Shown here one piece after another: positions 21,353 to 33,420 of a stretch of DNA of 64,000 bases. Positions within the stretch are counted from its first letter, which is position 1; each line of letters begins with the position of its first letter. Source of the stretch: Ziziphus jujuba (taxonomy: Eukaryota; Streptophyta; Magnoliopsida; Rosales; Rhamnaceae); contig NC_083383.1 of the NCBI RefSeq assembly GCF_031755915.1, positions 18,651,001 to 18,715,000 of the forward strand, read 5' to 3'. Both the position numbers and the translations under genes were made by a program. The notes beneath the pieces are model-generated. The model saw nothing but the letters and a program-made list of their open reading frames with translations. It did no database searches and was not told where the DNA came from.

Positions 21353-22624
21353 AGTTTCGGCCTCACCTTCAAGCTCTTCCTTCCCCTCTTACTATGTTTC
21401 ACACTCACTTTCTTCACTTTCCGACTCTAGCTCACCATTGCCTTTTAACACCATGATCCTTCTATTCGAGCATTGGCTAGTGATATGTCCTTGTCCCTAG
21501 CACTTAAAACAAATAATTTCTCTTGATCTAGAAGATTTAGGATCAGATTTTACCTCATTTTTATGTGCTTGGATAGATTCGGCTTTAGGCTCCCTTTTTG
21601 GCCGATTGGAGCTTTCTTCTCCCACCTTAGGCTTTACCTTGATTTCATAGGGTGCATTGTTTCTTCAGCCACTTGGAATTGATCTCTCGCTATTAGAAAC
21701 TCTTCCAAAGCGTGAGCCTACACCCCTCCTCTTGAATTGATGCTCCAATTTAATAGCCATATGCAACATCTCCACTAATTCCAGATATTGTTGCAATTCT
21801 AGTTAGTTGGCTATCTCATGATTCAAACCACCAAGGAATCTTGCCATGGTTGCTTCTCTATACTCATTCATGTTTAATCTCATCATAAGCATCTTCATCT
21901 CTTTGTAATAATCCTCCACGAACCTACTTCCTTGAGATAGGGATTGAATCCTTTGATGCAGCAACCTATGATAGTGTGATGGTACAAATCGTTTCCTCAT
22001 GGCTCCCTTCATTTGGTGCCATGTAGTGATCAGGTCATCACCAACTCTCCTTCGAGTATTTTGCTCATTGGTCCACCATTGGAGTGTATAAAGGCCAAAC
22101 TCCACTGCTGCTAACTTCACCTTCTTGGCCTTCTTTATGACAATAAAAATCATCTCCATTCTCGCCTCCCATTCCAAGTAAGCTTCCGGATCACTTTTTC
22201 CCATCAATGGTGGAATGTTTACATAGATGTTGCCAAGATCATCATCTGCATTGTCTCTCCTATGCCTCCCATGGCCTAGCCTCTCTTGGACAACAAGTAT
22301 TTCATCCATTCCATCTTCAAAGTCATCTCCGAAATTTTCCTCCTCTAACTCCTCTCTTGGTCATCCTCGGCCTCTTCGACCTCGACCTCGTCCTCCATGA
22401 GCATCCAATCTTATATTTGGCCCTCTTTGTGATGTTTCTATCATGTCCATCCTTTGATCTATACTATCAAATCGGGCATTCATCCGCTGCAATAGCTCCA
22501 ATATAGCCCTCATGTCCATTTGCTTACCACTCCCCTTAGCTAGGGAACCGCCATGGAATCCTACAGAATCTTCTTCATTAATTCTTAAACGTGGATCTCC
22601 TCTTCTCACTCTTGAATTTGCCAT
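21353..22624 (-). pseudogene. gag of G6
   Basis: The start at 22624 opens MANSRVRRGDPRLRINEEDS and is intact through an Arg/Gly box (GGRGRGRRGRG) to a stop at 22361. A second frame (22309-21803) holds NIYVNIPPLMGKSDPEAYLE, the capsid region and VEDYYKEMKMLMMRLNMNEY. The zinc knuckle near 21480-21520 keeps C-FK-C...H...C but has a stop in the loop. At least three disabling stops. Confidence 0.87.
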
Positions 22625-23757
22625 GTTAGTATATTAATGCAAAATAAAATAAATTCTCACCAAATATCACACCCTCACATGTTTCACTCAATCAAGGTCT
22701 CGACACTCGTGTTTTCACACTAGTTTCGATTTTTACCCTTTTTTAAGCTCACACACTCTTGTCTTTTTCCACTCAATGAATTATCTCAACGTTCTAATTA
22801 AAACACCCAAAAAACAGAAATTACATTACAAGTATGTTTTAATTTAACTTATCAACAAAATAGTAGCAAAGGCAAGCAATACGGAATGAATTGGCGAAAT
22901 CTAGTTTTCGGCTTTTCTAGGCAAAATAAGGCAAATTAACAAGGAAAGTTTTGGAATTTTTAAGAACTGGACCACATGGTAAGAGTTTATGAATTCAAGA
23001 ATAAAATTGTAGAAAAATAAATTCAAATACGAGCAAGAATCAAATTGAACAAAAATATAGAATAGTGTTGGTTGTTGTTCTCGTAATTCTCGTTTTGTAT
23101 CACTTCCTTTGGCTAATTTTAATCCAAATAATTTAAGCATCCAAAATCCAAAGATCAAGCAGCAAAAATAATTCCCCAGAAACTCCAAATATGTGACAAA
23201 GAGTCAACAATGCAGCAGTTCAAGGAAATTTCCAGCAATCCCCAAATTCAGCAAACCGACTTTTTTTTTTTAATTCGGCTTTTTCTTCTTCTTCTTCTTC
23301 TTTTTTCTTTTCACTCACAGAACATAAAACAACTGCAGTAGAAAATATCAACACCAAAAATTGCAATTCCACACCAAAAATCCACCAAACCCGTGGCCTC
23401 CAACAAAAACAACAATGCAGTTTTTTCTTTTTTCTTTTTTTTTTTTATATGTTGCCGCAAACCCTTTCTTTATTTTTTTTGAATATATGAATGCAAATAT
23501 TTAAGATGAAAAAAGCAAAGAAAAATCAACAAAAACCAAAATTAACAAGAACAATGATGAAAAACAACCAACAAATTAAGAAACAAAAATACGATAAAAC
23601 TAGGAAATCTTAATTCAACTAGGAATGAATTTTTTTTTTTTTTTTAAGATGCAGAGCATGTATGGGATGGATGCAACCTTAACCTAATGCTAAAATTGTA
23701 GAATTACATAAAAACAAATAAAGCATATAAAGATAGATCAAACCTGAATAAAATTTG
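22625..23757 (-). other. Leader of G6
   Basis: 1.13-kb non-coding leader between primer site and gag, homologous to the other leaders. It has T/C-rich runs near 23263-23310 and 23420-23450 and a T run near 23630-23645. Confidence 0.75.
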
Positions 23758-23769
23758 GCTCTGATACCA
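23758..23769 (-). other. Primer-binding site of G6
   Basis: TGGTATCAGAGC on the minus strand, intact, two bases from the LTR end at 23772. Confidence 0.9.
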
Positions 23770-23771
23770 AA

Positions 23772-24810
23772 TGATACGCACCTAGGATGACCTCCTCCTA
23801 TACCCGTATTATATTAGCTCGGATCTAATTATGTTCAAGTTCTAATGGTCACCTTGACCCCTAACAAACCTGTGATTAGAAACCTTGGTATATAATGAAA
23901 ATGCCACAATAGGTGATAGAAGACCTATTGATAAGTCAAACTAAAACACTCATTCACTAATGATGTTTTAGGTGTTCAAAAGAACAAAGAGAATTCAATC
24001 TCACAAATAATTTTCTATATAAAATTCAAGCTTGATTTCTCATTGAAATTAAGCCTTTAAATAGGCTTTGAATGAACAAAATAAAACCCTAAAAGGATTA
24101 GGAAATTTCGGCTAACATATAATCCAATTAGGAAATTGCCTAATTTCACATTCTTACCTAATCTAATTTGGATTAATTAATTCCCTTATTTTGAAGTAGG
24201 AATTAATTAATTTACAATGAAAATAATAAAATAATAACTTTCCTAAAGTTATTTGTCCAGCAAATAAATAAATAAAAACCCAGAAAAAAAAGTCAAACGC
24301 AAATTAGAAAACGAGTTGACTAGTTTGACAACTAAGCTGACTTATGTCTAATGTCGGAGCTAACGTATGTCTGCCTGATGTCCAAGCTAACTTATGTCTG
24401 CCTGATGTCTGAGCTAACTTATGTCTGCCTGGTGTCCGAACTAAGTTATGTCTGATGTCCGATGTTCGAAGTTCGAAGTCCAAAGTCTGAGGTCAAATGT
24501 CCAATGTATGGGTGTCCGATATAAAATGTCATGTCCAATGCATGGGTGTCCGATATAAAATGTCCGATGTATGGGTGTCCGATGTAAAATGTCCGATATA
24601 TCAGCCTCCACCACTTGGATGCTTAAAATAGATCTTTTATCTTTAGGTATGGACAAGCCCTTTTGAGAATGAATTACTTCCTGGATAAAGACAGCAAGGT
24701 TGTCCTTAAACCTTTTAGCTTGAGCCCTAGTGATCGGTCCAGTCTTCATCCGTATCGGATCAGCACCCCGGCGAGCTGTCGGTTGTGCGAGCTCGGGGGG
24801 ATTCGCATCA
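23772..24810 (-). repeat. 5' LTR of G6 (minisatellite subfamily)
   Basis: 1039 bp from TGATGCGAATCCCCC (minus, 24810) to the family end at 23772. A TATA-like TATTTAAA on the minus strand occupies about 24056-24063. Two minisatellite arrays lie at about 24335-24500 and 24503-24605. A 102-codon frame (24749-24441) shows that this LTR, like the 3' one, encodes the Pol tail MKTGPITRAQAKRFKDNL and continues through the arrays. Confidence 0.9.
24335..24605 (-). repeat. Double minisatellite in the G6 5' LTR
   Basis: The first array has four to five units of 23/27 bp with core TGATGTCCAAGCTAAC-like sequence. The second has about three units of roughly 30 bp built on GTATGGGTGTCCGATATAAA. The second array is mostly absent from the 3' LTR of the same element, a copy-number change after insertion or during replication. 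Confidence 0.8.
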
Positions 24811-25018
24811 CAGGTAAATTAGCTGCTTTGGAATTTGGACATTATGCATTCCAATCCTAGAATATTGAGCAAGGTACCTGAAGGAAAGTTGACGATGAAT
24901 TAATCACTAGTTGGTGACAAATGAAAGGGGCCATCAGGAATAGATTTATGCCAACACATTACTATAGGTTGCTGCATCAAATGCTTCAGTCATTATCATA
25001 AGGAAGTAGGACCGTGGA

Positions 25019-26140
25019 TGATACGAACCTAGGTTGACGTGCTTTTCAACCCATATTATATTAGCCCGGATCATAATCAAGTTGAGGTTCTAATGGTCGC
25101 CTTAAACCCTAATCAACTTGTGATTAAAAACTTGGTATATGATGAAGATGGCATAATAGGTGATGGATGTCCTATTGATAACTCAAAGTAAAATACTTGA
25201 TTTCTATTCAGTGTTTTACGTGTTCAAAGAGAACAAAGAGAATTCTTCTTACAAATAATTTTTGATTAATAATCTAAGCTGATTTCTCATTGAAAATGAG
25301 CCTATAAATAAGCTTGGAAAGAGTAAAATAAAACCCTAGATTAGGTAAAAACCGGCCAACAATAAAGAAACTTAAGGTGTTGGCCGAATTCTAATACTTT
25401 CCTAATCTAATTTTGATTAATTAATTACTTTATTTTAAAATAGGAATTAATCAATTTACAAATGAAACAATAAATTATCAAATTTACTAAGTTAATTTTT
25501 TCAGAAAATAAGCAAATAAAAACCAAGATAGTTTTCCAAAACAAAAAGTCAAACTCAAATTAGGAAACCAGTTGACTAGTTGAAAACTAACCTGTCTATA
25601 TCAAATCTCCAGCTAGTTTAGGGTCCAAATCAGCTTCCATATGCCATGTAGGATGCCAAATAGGATTATTAATGATTCCCATACATTTCCCCTTGATTGG
25701 AATAAGTCAAACTTGCTTGAACAACAAAAGAAGTCAAAGCCAGCACCAAAATGAGCAATTTTGGCCAAAAAGAAATGTTATGCACAAATGAGCTTTTTGA
25801 TTGCTTTTACTTCTACCTTGACATGATTCCATGGTATCTTGGTGATATAAAGTGAGTTCGCAAAGTTTTGAATCCATTCCTCACTGCCCGAGGTAAAAAA
25901 AATGTACCAAAACAGCTTGTAGGGTCCATTTCCACCTTCGTGACTTGAATACACAAGACGGGCTTTGGATCTTCGAATAATGTCATGCCCACTTGAGATT
26001 AAATCACTCCTTGGATGAAACTAACCAGATTTTCTTTGAATTTCCTAGCTTGTGCTCGAGTGATTGGTCCCGACTTCATTTTTACAGGATCAGCACCCTA
26101 GAGGGTAGTTGGTTGTACGGGGATAGGCGGATTCTCATAA
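25019..26140 (-). repeat. 3' LTR of G7
   Basis: 1122 bp without the minisatellite. The end at 25019 reads TGATACGAACCTAGG on plus. The start at 26140 has TTATGAGAATCCGCC on the minus strand, one change from the family start. The preceding minus-strand purine tract AAAAAGAGGGGAA is the probable second-strand primer. Confidence 0.88.
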
Positions 26141-27060
26141 TTCCCCTCTTTTTGAAAATGATTTGTCCTTAAATCAAAGTCATCACCTACAGCAAATGGA
26201 AATAAATCAGCAGCATTAAATGTAGCACTCACATTATACTCACCTAGTAGGTCAAGTTTATAAGCATTCTCATTGACCCTTTCCAAGACTTGAAAAGGTA
26301 CATCCCCTTGAGGCATCAGCTTTAACTTTCTTTGTATGAGAAATCTCTCCTTTCTTAAATACATCCAACCCCAATCTCCAGGTTCAAATACAACCTTTAT
26401 TCAGCCTTGATTAGCATTCCTTGCATATTATTCTGTCCTCCTCTCAATGTTTGCTTTTGTCTTCTCATGAATCTGTTTTACAAATTCAGCTTTTTGTTTT
26501 CCATATAGATTAATATGCTAACTTAAAGGAAAAGGTGATAAATCTAATGGATTCAAAAGATTAAACTATAAACAATTTCAAAAATTCCTCCCATGTTCTT
26601 AAATTTCTACTAATTAGTGCCCTTAACAAAGTAGAAAAAGTTCTATTTACCCCATCAGTTTGTGGATGACAAGTACGTGAAACTAAGAGCTTAGTTCCTA
26701 ACTTAACCCACAATGTTTTCCAAAAATAACTTAAAAACTTGGTATCCCTATCTGAAACAATAGTTCTAGGCAAACCATGAAGTCTCACTACTTCCTTAAA
26801 GAATAAATTAGCTATATTAGTTGCATCATAAATTTTATTACATGTAATAAAATGTACCATCTTAGAAAACATATCCACAACAACAATAATTGAATCCTCA
26901 CCTATCCTAGACCTAGGTAAACCAAGAATAAAATCTATAGACACATCTACCCAAGGAAAGGATGGGATCGGCAAAGGCATGGAAAGACCATGCGGTTTCA
27001 ACTTTGACTTGAATATTCGGCATTTTAGGCATCTTTCATATCTCTCCTCATGTTAGGGCA
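26098..27060 (-). pseudogene. Integrase of G7, catalytic Glu deleted
   Basis: An open 146-codon piece (27001-26561) holds the core: [19 protein letters not shown] with the first Asp, [15 protein letters not shown] with the second, and HPQTDG followed directly by VNRTF. Relatives have four extra codons here including the catalytic Glu (QTEV), so a 12-bp in-frame deletion has removed the third member of the DDE triad. The GPY/F module and tail are at 26364-26098, running into the LTR. Confidence 0.88.
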
Positions 27061-28500
27061 ATAAAAATATTCATGTAGTAAGGATAAAGTTTTTAAAACA
27101 CCAAAATGACCCATTAAACCTCCACCATGACCTTCCCGAACTAGTAACTCCCAAAGGCTACAATTAGGTACACAATGTCGATTTTCCCCCTAAAAAATGT
27201 AGGATTTATTATAACCATGCTTAGTATAATTTTCAAATATTTCACCAAAGTCACTATCATGCCCATAAAGTTCTTTCAATTGTTCAAATCCAAGCAATCT
27301 AGCATCTAAGGTAGAAAACAATACATACCTTTGGGATAATGCATCGGCAACCACATTTTATTTACTTTTCTTGTAACGGATGACATAAGGAAAAGTCTCA
27401 ATGAACTCAATCCATTTAGCATGCCATCGGTTAAGCTTCTCTTGGCCCTTGATGTGCTTCAATGGTTCATGATCCATGTGAATCATAAATTCTTTCTGCA
27501 ATAAGTAATGTTGCCATGTATCGAAAGCCCTCACCAATACATACATTTATTTGTCATAGGTCAGGTACTTCAATGCCGCTTCATTCAACTTCTCACTAAA
27601 ATATGCTATGGGCCTTCCTTCGTGCATTAAAATAGCTTAAATACCTACACCCGAAGCATCACATTCAATTTCAAATGTTTTAGAAAAATTAGGCCAAACT
27701 AGTAAAGTAGCATTCGTTAATTTTTCTTTCAAAAAATTAAAAGATTTTTCTCGTGCTTCCCTCCATTTGAATCCAACATTCTTCTTTACAACTTTAGTCA
27801 AAGGTGCTACGATGGTGCTAAAATCCTTGACCAATCTTTGGTAGAAACTAGCCAAACCATGAAAGCTCCTCACTTGGGTAATAGAGGAAGGTTTCGGCCA
27901 CTCTTGAATTGCTTGGTTTTTAGATTGGTCAACTTTAATTCCTGTAACACTTACAACAAATCCTAGGAAAACCAATTCATCTTTACAAAAGTCACACTTT
28001 TTCATGTTAGTAAATAACCTTTCATTCCTAAGAATGTTTAAACTTACCTAAGATGTCCTACATGCTCATCTAAATTTCTACTGCATACAAGAATATCATC
28101 AAAGTAAGCAGCCACAAAATTTCCAATAAATTGATGCATGAAATGATTCATTAACCTCATAAAGTGCTAGGTGCATTAGTTAAACCAAAAGGCATTACTA
28201 ACCACTCATATAATCCATATTTATTTTTAAATACGATTTTTCATTCATCTCCCTCTTTCATCCTAATTTGATGATACCTATTCCTTAGATCAATTTTAGA
28301 AAATATGCATGCACCATGCAATTCATGTAGCATATCATCCAATCTAGGAATTGGATTCCTATATTATTAATGGCTCTACAATCTACACACATGCGCCATG
28401 AACCATCTTTCTTAGGTACTAATAAAATAGGGACAACACATGGACTCATGCTTTCACGAATATAACCTTTGTCACGTAACTTACTTACTTGCCTTTATAG
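27061..28500 (-). pseudogene. Reverse transcriptase and RNase H of G7
   Basis: The RT fingers and palm at 28500-28010 are frame-broken, but a YFDD box is still readable near 28105. An open piece (28005-27637) continues through the thumb [19 protein letters not shown], the connection GLASFYQRLVKDFSTIVAPL, and RNase H start ECDASGVGI. After a stop the RNase H resumes at 27546-27358 with [18 protein letters not shown] and the tether. A region near 28360 has lost codons within the ITIKYRHP motif. Confidence 0.85.
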
Positions 28501-29420
28501 CTCCTTTGTCTCCTTGGGATTACTCCTATATGCAGGCCTATTAGGAATTGCAGTTCTCGACAATAAAACAATTTGATGTTCAATCGCTCGAATAGATGGT
28601 AAACCATTAGGAATTTCCTTTGGAAAGACATCATTGAATTCCTGCAAAAGAAAAAAAGTAGAACTTGGCAATCAAGCTCTTCAAGGTTAGCTTGATTATT
28701 TAGATAACCATCTTTATGAATCATGATCAGCAATGGTTTATCACTCATAAATGCCTTTTTAATCTCACTCAAGCTAAGATAAAAAAATTTCTTTTTCTTT
28801 TCTTTCCTCTCTTTTTCTTTTCCCATTTTCGACCACCTCACCTTTCCCCACACTTTTGGCTTTTTCATTTTGTTTCTCTCTCTCAGCTTCCTCTCTCTTT
28901 CCCCCCTCAATTTTAGGTTTAGAATACGTACCTTGGATGGATGAGTTGGTCTTATCTTCCTTCACAAGTGGTGAAGCCGTGGGTGCCATGCTTGCTTTGC
29001 CCTTTAGCCGTTTGGCTTCCCTCCTTTGCTGCATTTGTAATTAGTCTCTGAATACCTCCTTTGGAGTTAATGGCTCCAGCTTTATCTTTTTTGAATCTAA
29101 AAACGATAGCATTTTCTCGACCATAAGGTATAGTATCTTTATCAAATTACCATAGTCTACCTAATAGAATATGTTCGGCATGCATAGACACAACATCACA
29201 TAAAACAACATCTACATATTTATCAATGCTAAACTTTACCCTAGCTTGTTTATTCACTTTCTTCTCACCACTATCATTAAGCCATTGTAATCTATATGGT
29301 TTGGGGTGTTAAACTATTGCTAATCCTAGTTTCTCAACCACAACATTACTAATTACATTAGCACAACTTCCACTATCAATTATCATACTACAAATGTTAT
29401 CTTGGATTTCACATCGAGTA
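28501..29420 (-). pseudogene. Charged linker and protease of G7
   Basis: The protease at about 29420-29120 reads NICSMIIDSGSCANVISNVV with the DSG triad, then a stop, then VKFSIDKYVDVVLCDV. The linker (29034-28485) is unusually Lys/Glu/Arg-rich (for example EKERKEKKKKFFYLSLSEIK), followed by the pre-RT segment. Frames change at about 29045 and 28770. Confidence 0.8.
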
Positions 29421-30795
29421 TGGAAGATGTTTTCTCTTTGGATTTAATTCTCATCCTTGTACATGGTCAAGACTCTCCCTGCCACCAAACTAAGTTCGGT
29501 CCTAGTAGCTTTTTGAGTCTTCAGATCATCAAACTCCTCACTTTCATATTCTTCTTCCTCATGCCCAAGTCCGATTTCAATTTTAGCTTCATTGCTATTG
29601 GACTCCAACTCGCCATTATCCTTTAGCACCATAATTCTTCTATTTGGACCTTGATTGGAAATATAACCTCATCCTTGACACTTAAAACAAACAATATCAT
29701 GAGTTCTAGAAGGTTTAGAATCAAACTTACCTTCCCATTTTAAAGGTGATGCATGTTCGACCCTTGTTTCTTTTCTTGGCCAGTTGGAACTCTCCTCTCC
29801 TTGCTTCGGTTTATGTCTTGAATCAAAGGTGGGATTGCTTCTCCAAGCACTTGGATTAGACCTGCCGCTATTGGAAACACCTCCACACCGTGATCTTGTA
29901 CCCCTCCTCTTGAATTATTTCTCAATTTTAATGGCCACATGAAACATCCTTTCCAATTCTACATATTGATGTAACTCTACTTGGTCGGCTATTTCTCGAT
30001 TTAAACCACCTAAAAACCTTGCCATGGTTGCCTCACAATCCTCATTCATTCTCAACCTCATGATGAGCATCTCCATCTCTTTATGGTAATCCTCCAATGG
30101 TTTTACTTCCTTGAGTTAATGATTAGAGTCTTTGATGCAGCAACCTATGATAATGAGTCGGCATAAATCTCTTCCTCATGGCTCCTTTCATTTGTCGCCA
30201 AGTAGTAATCAATTCGTCACCAACTTTCCTTTGGGTACTTTGCTTATTAGTCCACCATTGGAGTGCATACTGTCCAAATTCCAAAGTGGCCAACTTCACC
30301 TTCTTTGCCTCAGAATAGTTATGGCAGTCAAAAATCATCTCCATACGCTCCTCCCATTCTAGGGAAGCCTCCAAATCACTTTTGCCCAGAAATGGTGGTA
30401 TGTTGACTTTGATATTTCTAAGGTCATCATCTTCATTTAGAACCAGGCTTCCATGGTTTTTCCTTCCTTGGAGAGCAAAAATATCATCAAATTCCTCTTC
30501 TGGATTGTCTCCAAAATTACCTTCATCAAATTCCACGACCTCCTCATCCTAGGCCTCTGCCTCCATGAAACTCTTGCATTGGATTTGACACACCTTGTGA
30601 TGTTTCTAACCTGTCCATCCTTTGGTCCAGGTGATCAAAGCGAGAATTCATCATTTGAAGTTGTTCCAAGACTGCCATCATGTTGGTAGGTTCACCTCCA
30701 CTTCCCGTTACTCGAAAGTCACCGTTAAACCCTATGGATTCCTCTTCATTAATTCTGAATGAGCCATCTCCTATTCTCATCATTGATCTACCATG
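29421..30795 (-). pseudogene. gag of G7
   Basis: The original start lies at 30794-30792, immediately at the G8 insertion. A frame slip follows, so the open part starts at 30783 (MMRIGDGSFRINEEESIGFN). The capsid region is at 30536-30123 (NIKVNIPPFLGKSDLEASLE) and 30097-29915. The zinc knuckle near 29650-29690 has a stop and H-to-Y and C-to-G changes. The acidic tail is at 29632-29444. Confidence 0.85.
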
Positions 30796-31801
30796 CTATA
30801 CGAACCTAGGATGACCTGCTCCTAAACCCATATTATATTAGGCCAGATCTAATTATGTTCAAGTTTTAATAGTCACCTTGATCCCTAACCAACCTGTGAT
30901 TAGAAACCTTGGTATATAATGAAGACGCCAAAATAGGTGATGGAAGGCCTATTGATAAGTCAAACTAAAATACTCATTCACTAATGGTGTTTTAGGTGTT
31001 CAAAAGAACAAAGAGAATTCAATCTCGCGAATAATTTTCTATATAAAATTCAAGCTTGATTTCTCCTTGAAAATAAGCTTTTAAATAGGCTTTGAATTGA
31101 CAAAATAAAACCTTAAAAGGATTAGAAAATTTTGGCCAACATAGAATCTAATTAGGAAATTGCCTAATTTCACATCCTTTCATTATCTAATTTAGATTAA
31201 TTAATTCCCTTATTTTGAATTAGGAATTCATTAATTTACAATGAAAATAATAAAATAATAAATTTCCTAAACTTATGTGTCCAGCAAATAAATAAATAAA
31301 AACCCAAAAAAACTCAAACGCAAATTAGGAAACAAGTTGACTAGTTTGACAACTAAGCTGACTTAGGTCTGATGTCCGAGCTAACTTATGTCTACCCGAT
31401 GTCCGAGCTAACTTATCTTTGATGTTCAAGCTAACTTATGTCTGATGTCCGAGCTAACTTATGTATGCCTGATGTCCGAGGTAACTTAGGTTTGCCTGAT
31501 GTTCGAACTAAGTTATGTCTAATGTCTGAGGTCAGATGTCCGATGTATGGGTGTCTGATATAAAATGTTCGATGTATGGGTGTCTGATGTATCAGCGTCC
31601 ACCACTTTGATGTTTAAAACAGTTCTTTTATCTTCAGGAATGGACAAGGCTTTTTGAGAATGAATTACTCCCTGGATAAAGGCAGCAAGCTTATCCTTAA
31701 ACCTCTTAGCTTGAGCCCTAGTGATCGGCCTAGTCTTCATCCGTATCGGATCGGTACCACAGCGGGTTGTCGGTTGTGTGAGCTCGGGCAGATTTGCATC
31801 A
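30796..31801 (-). repeat. 3' LTR of G8 (minisatellite subfamily)
   Basis: 1006 bp. The target duplication fixes the end at 30796 although it now reads CTATACGAAC instead of TGATACGAAC. The start is at 31801 (TGATGCAAATCTGCC on minus). Arrays of 23/27-bp units are at about 31363-31530. A CAATAGG-type hairpin region is disrupted (AAAATAGG, near 30932). Confidence 0.9.
31363..31590 (-). repeat. Minisatellite arrays in the G8 3' LTR
   Basis: Six to seven units of 23 or 27 bp with core TGATGTCCGAGCTAAC, then about two units of the GTATGGGTGTCTGATATAAA type. The array order and unit variants match the 5' LTR only in part. Confidence 0.8.
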
Positions 31802-32712
31802 ATACCCTCCTCTTGAAAAGGATTTTCCTCAAATCAAAGTCATCACCTGCTGCAAAAGGAGACAAATCAGCAACATTGAATGTAGCACTAACATTATACT
31901 CAAGGCCAATCAATTTTGTAAGCATTGTCATTTATCCGCTCCAAAACTTGAAAAGGTCCATCTACTCTTGGCGTCAATTTGATTTCAGCTGTTTGGGAAA
32001 CCTTTCCTTTCTTAGGTGTACCTAAACCCAATCTCTAGGTTCAAACACAACTTCTTTTCGGCGTTGATTAGCATTTTTTGCATATTGCTCAGACCTCATC
32101 TTAATATTTGCCTTAGTTTTTTCATGAATCTGGTTCACAAAATCAGCTTTTTGTTTCACATCAAGATTGGCACGTTCACTTAAAGGTAACGGTGTTAGAT
32201 CTAATGGAGTCAAAGGATTAAAACCATAAACAATTTCAAAAGGAGTAAATTTAGTTGCTGAATGCAAAGACCTATTATAAGCAAATTTAACATGTGGCAA
32301 ACAATCTTCCCAAGTTCTCAAATTTCGATTAATTAATGCTCTCAACAATGCAGACAAAGTTATATTCACTACTTCAGTTTGTGGATGACAAGTAGTTGAA
32401 AATAAAAGCTTAGTACCTAACTTACCCCATAAAGTTTTTCAAAAATAACTTAAGAACTTAGCATCCCTATCCGAAACAATAGTCCTAGGCATTCCATGTA
32501 ACCTCACAATTTCTTTGAAAAATAAATTAGCAACATTAGATGCATCATCAGTTTTATTACATGCAATAAAATGTGCCATCTTAGAAAATTTATCCACAAC
32601 AACAAAAATTGAATCTTACTTATCCTTGACCTACGCAAACCAAGAGTAAAATCCATACAAAAATCTACCTAAGGATGTGAAGGAATCGGCAAAGGTTGGT
32701 ACAATCCGTGAA
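31519..32712 (-). pseudogene. Integrase of G8, internally deleted
   Basis: Readable parts are [20 protein letters not shown] to a C-terminal domain (32369-32022), HPQTEVVN near 32375-32390, and core fragments at 32420-32700 with frame breaks. HPQTEVVN lacks four codons (TDGQ) but keeps the Glu. A deletion at about 32712 removes the HHCC zinc region, joining the core directly to the tether. The Pol tail continues into the LTR (31740-31519). Confidence 0.83.
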
Positions 32713-33420
32713 CTAGTAACTCCCTAATGCTACAATTAGGCACACAAAGTTTGTTTTCCTTATACAAGTACCCCTCAAATATGTAAAATTTATTAAATCC
32801 ATGTTTCAAACAAGTCCTAAATATTTTCCAAAGTCACTATGATGCTCATAAAGTTCTTTTGATTGTTCAAAACCAAGCAATCTAGCATCTAAGGTAGAAA
32901 AGAGAACATACCTTCTAGATAATGCATCGGGAACCACATTTTCCTTACCTTTTTTGTAGCGGATCACATATGGAAAGATCTCAACAAATTCAATCCACTT
33001 GGCATGCTTTCGGTTGTGCTTTCCTTGGCCTTTAATATGCTTCAAAGATTCATGACCCGTATGAATGACAAATTTTTTTTGGCATGAGATAATGCTGCCA
33101 CATTTCCAAAGCCCTCACCAAAGCATACATCTCCATGTCATATGTCGGGTAGTTTGGTGCAGCTTCATTTAATTTCTCACTAAAGTAGGCTATGAGACTT
33201 TCTTCTTGCATTAATACAGCTACACCCAAAGCATAACATTTAATTTCAAAAGTCTTAGAAAAATTTGGCAAAACTAGTAAAGGTGCATTATATAATTTTT
33301 CTTTCAACAAATTAAAATATTTTTCTTGTACTTTTCCCCATTTAAAGCCAACATTCTTCTTTACAACTTCATTCAAAGGTGCTGCGATGGTGCTAAAGTT
33401 CTTGACAAATCTTCGATAAA
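32713..33420 (-). pseudogene. RNase H and tether of G8
   Basis: The piece from 33685 downwards reads [20 protein letters not shown] where relatives have [14 protein letters not shown]. The first catalytic Asp is Tyr and four residues are missing. It continues to [17 protein letters not shown], then frameshifts. A second piece (33045-32806) has [19 protein letters not shown] and [14 protein letters not shown]. RNase H is predicted inactive. Confidence 0.85.

Larger units (their letters stand above)
17423..24810 (-). mobile_element. Ty3/gypsy element G6, full length with both LTRs
   Basis: 3' LTR 17423-18364, integrase, RNase H, RT, gag, leader, primer site and 5' LTR 23772-24810, all minus. 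Flanking 5-mers TAGGT (17418-17422) and CAGGT (24811-24815) form a one-mismatch target duplication within the gag of G5. It belongs to the LTR subfamily with an internal minisatellite, shared with G8. It lacks protease and the RT thumb, and has stops in gag and Pol, so it is non-autonomous. Confidence 0.92.

Noticed and set aside
31363..31590. CRISPR-like repeat array
   Set aside because: Units of 23/27 bp are contiguous without unique spacers and lie inside an LTR of a plant retrotransposon.
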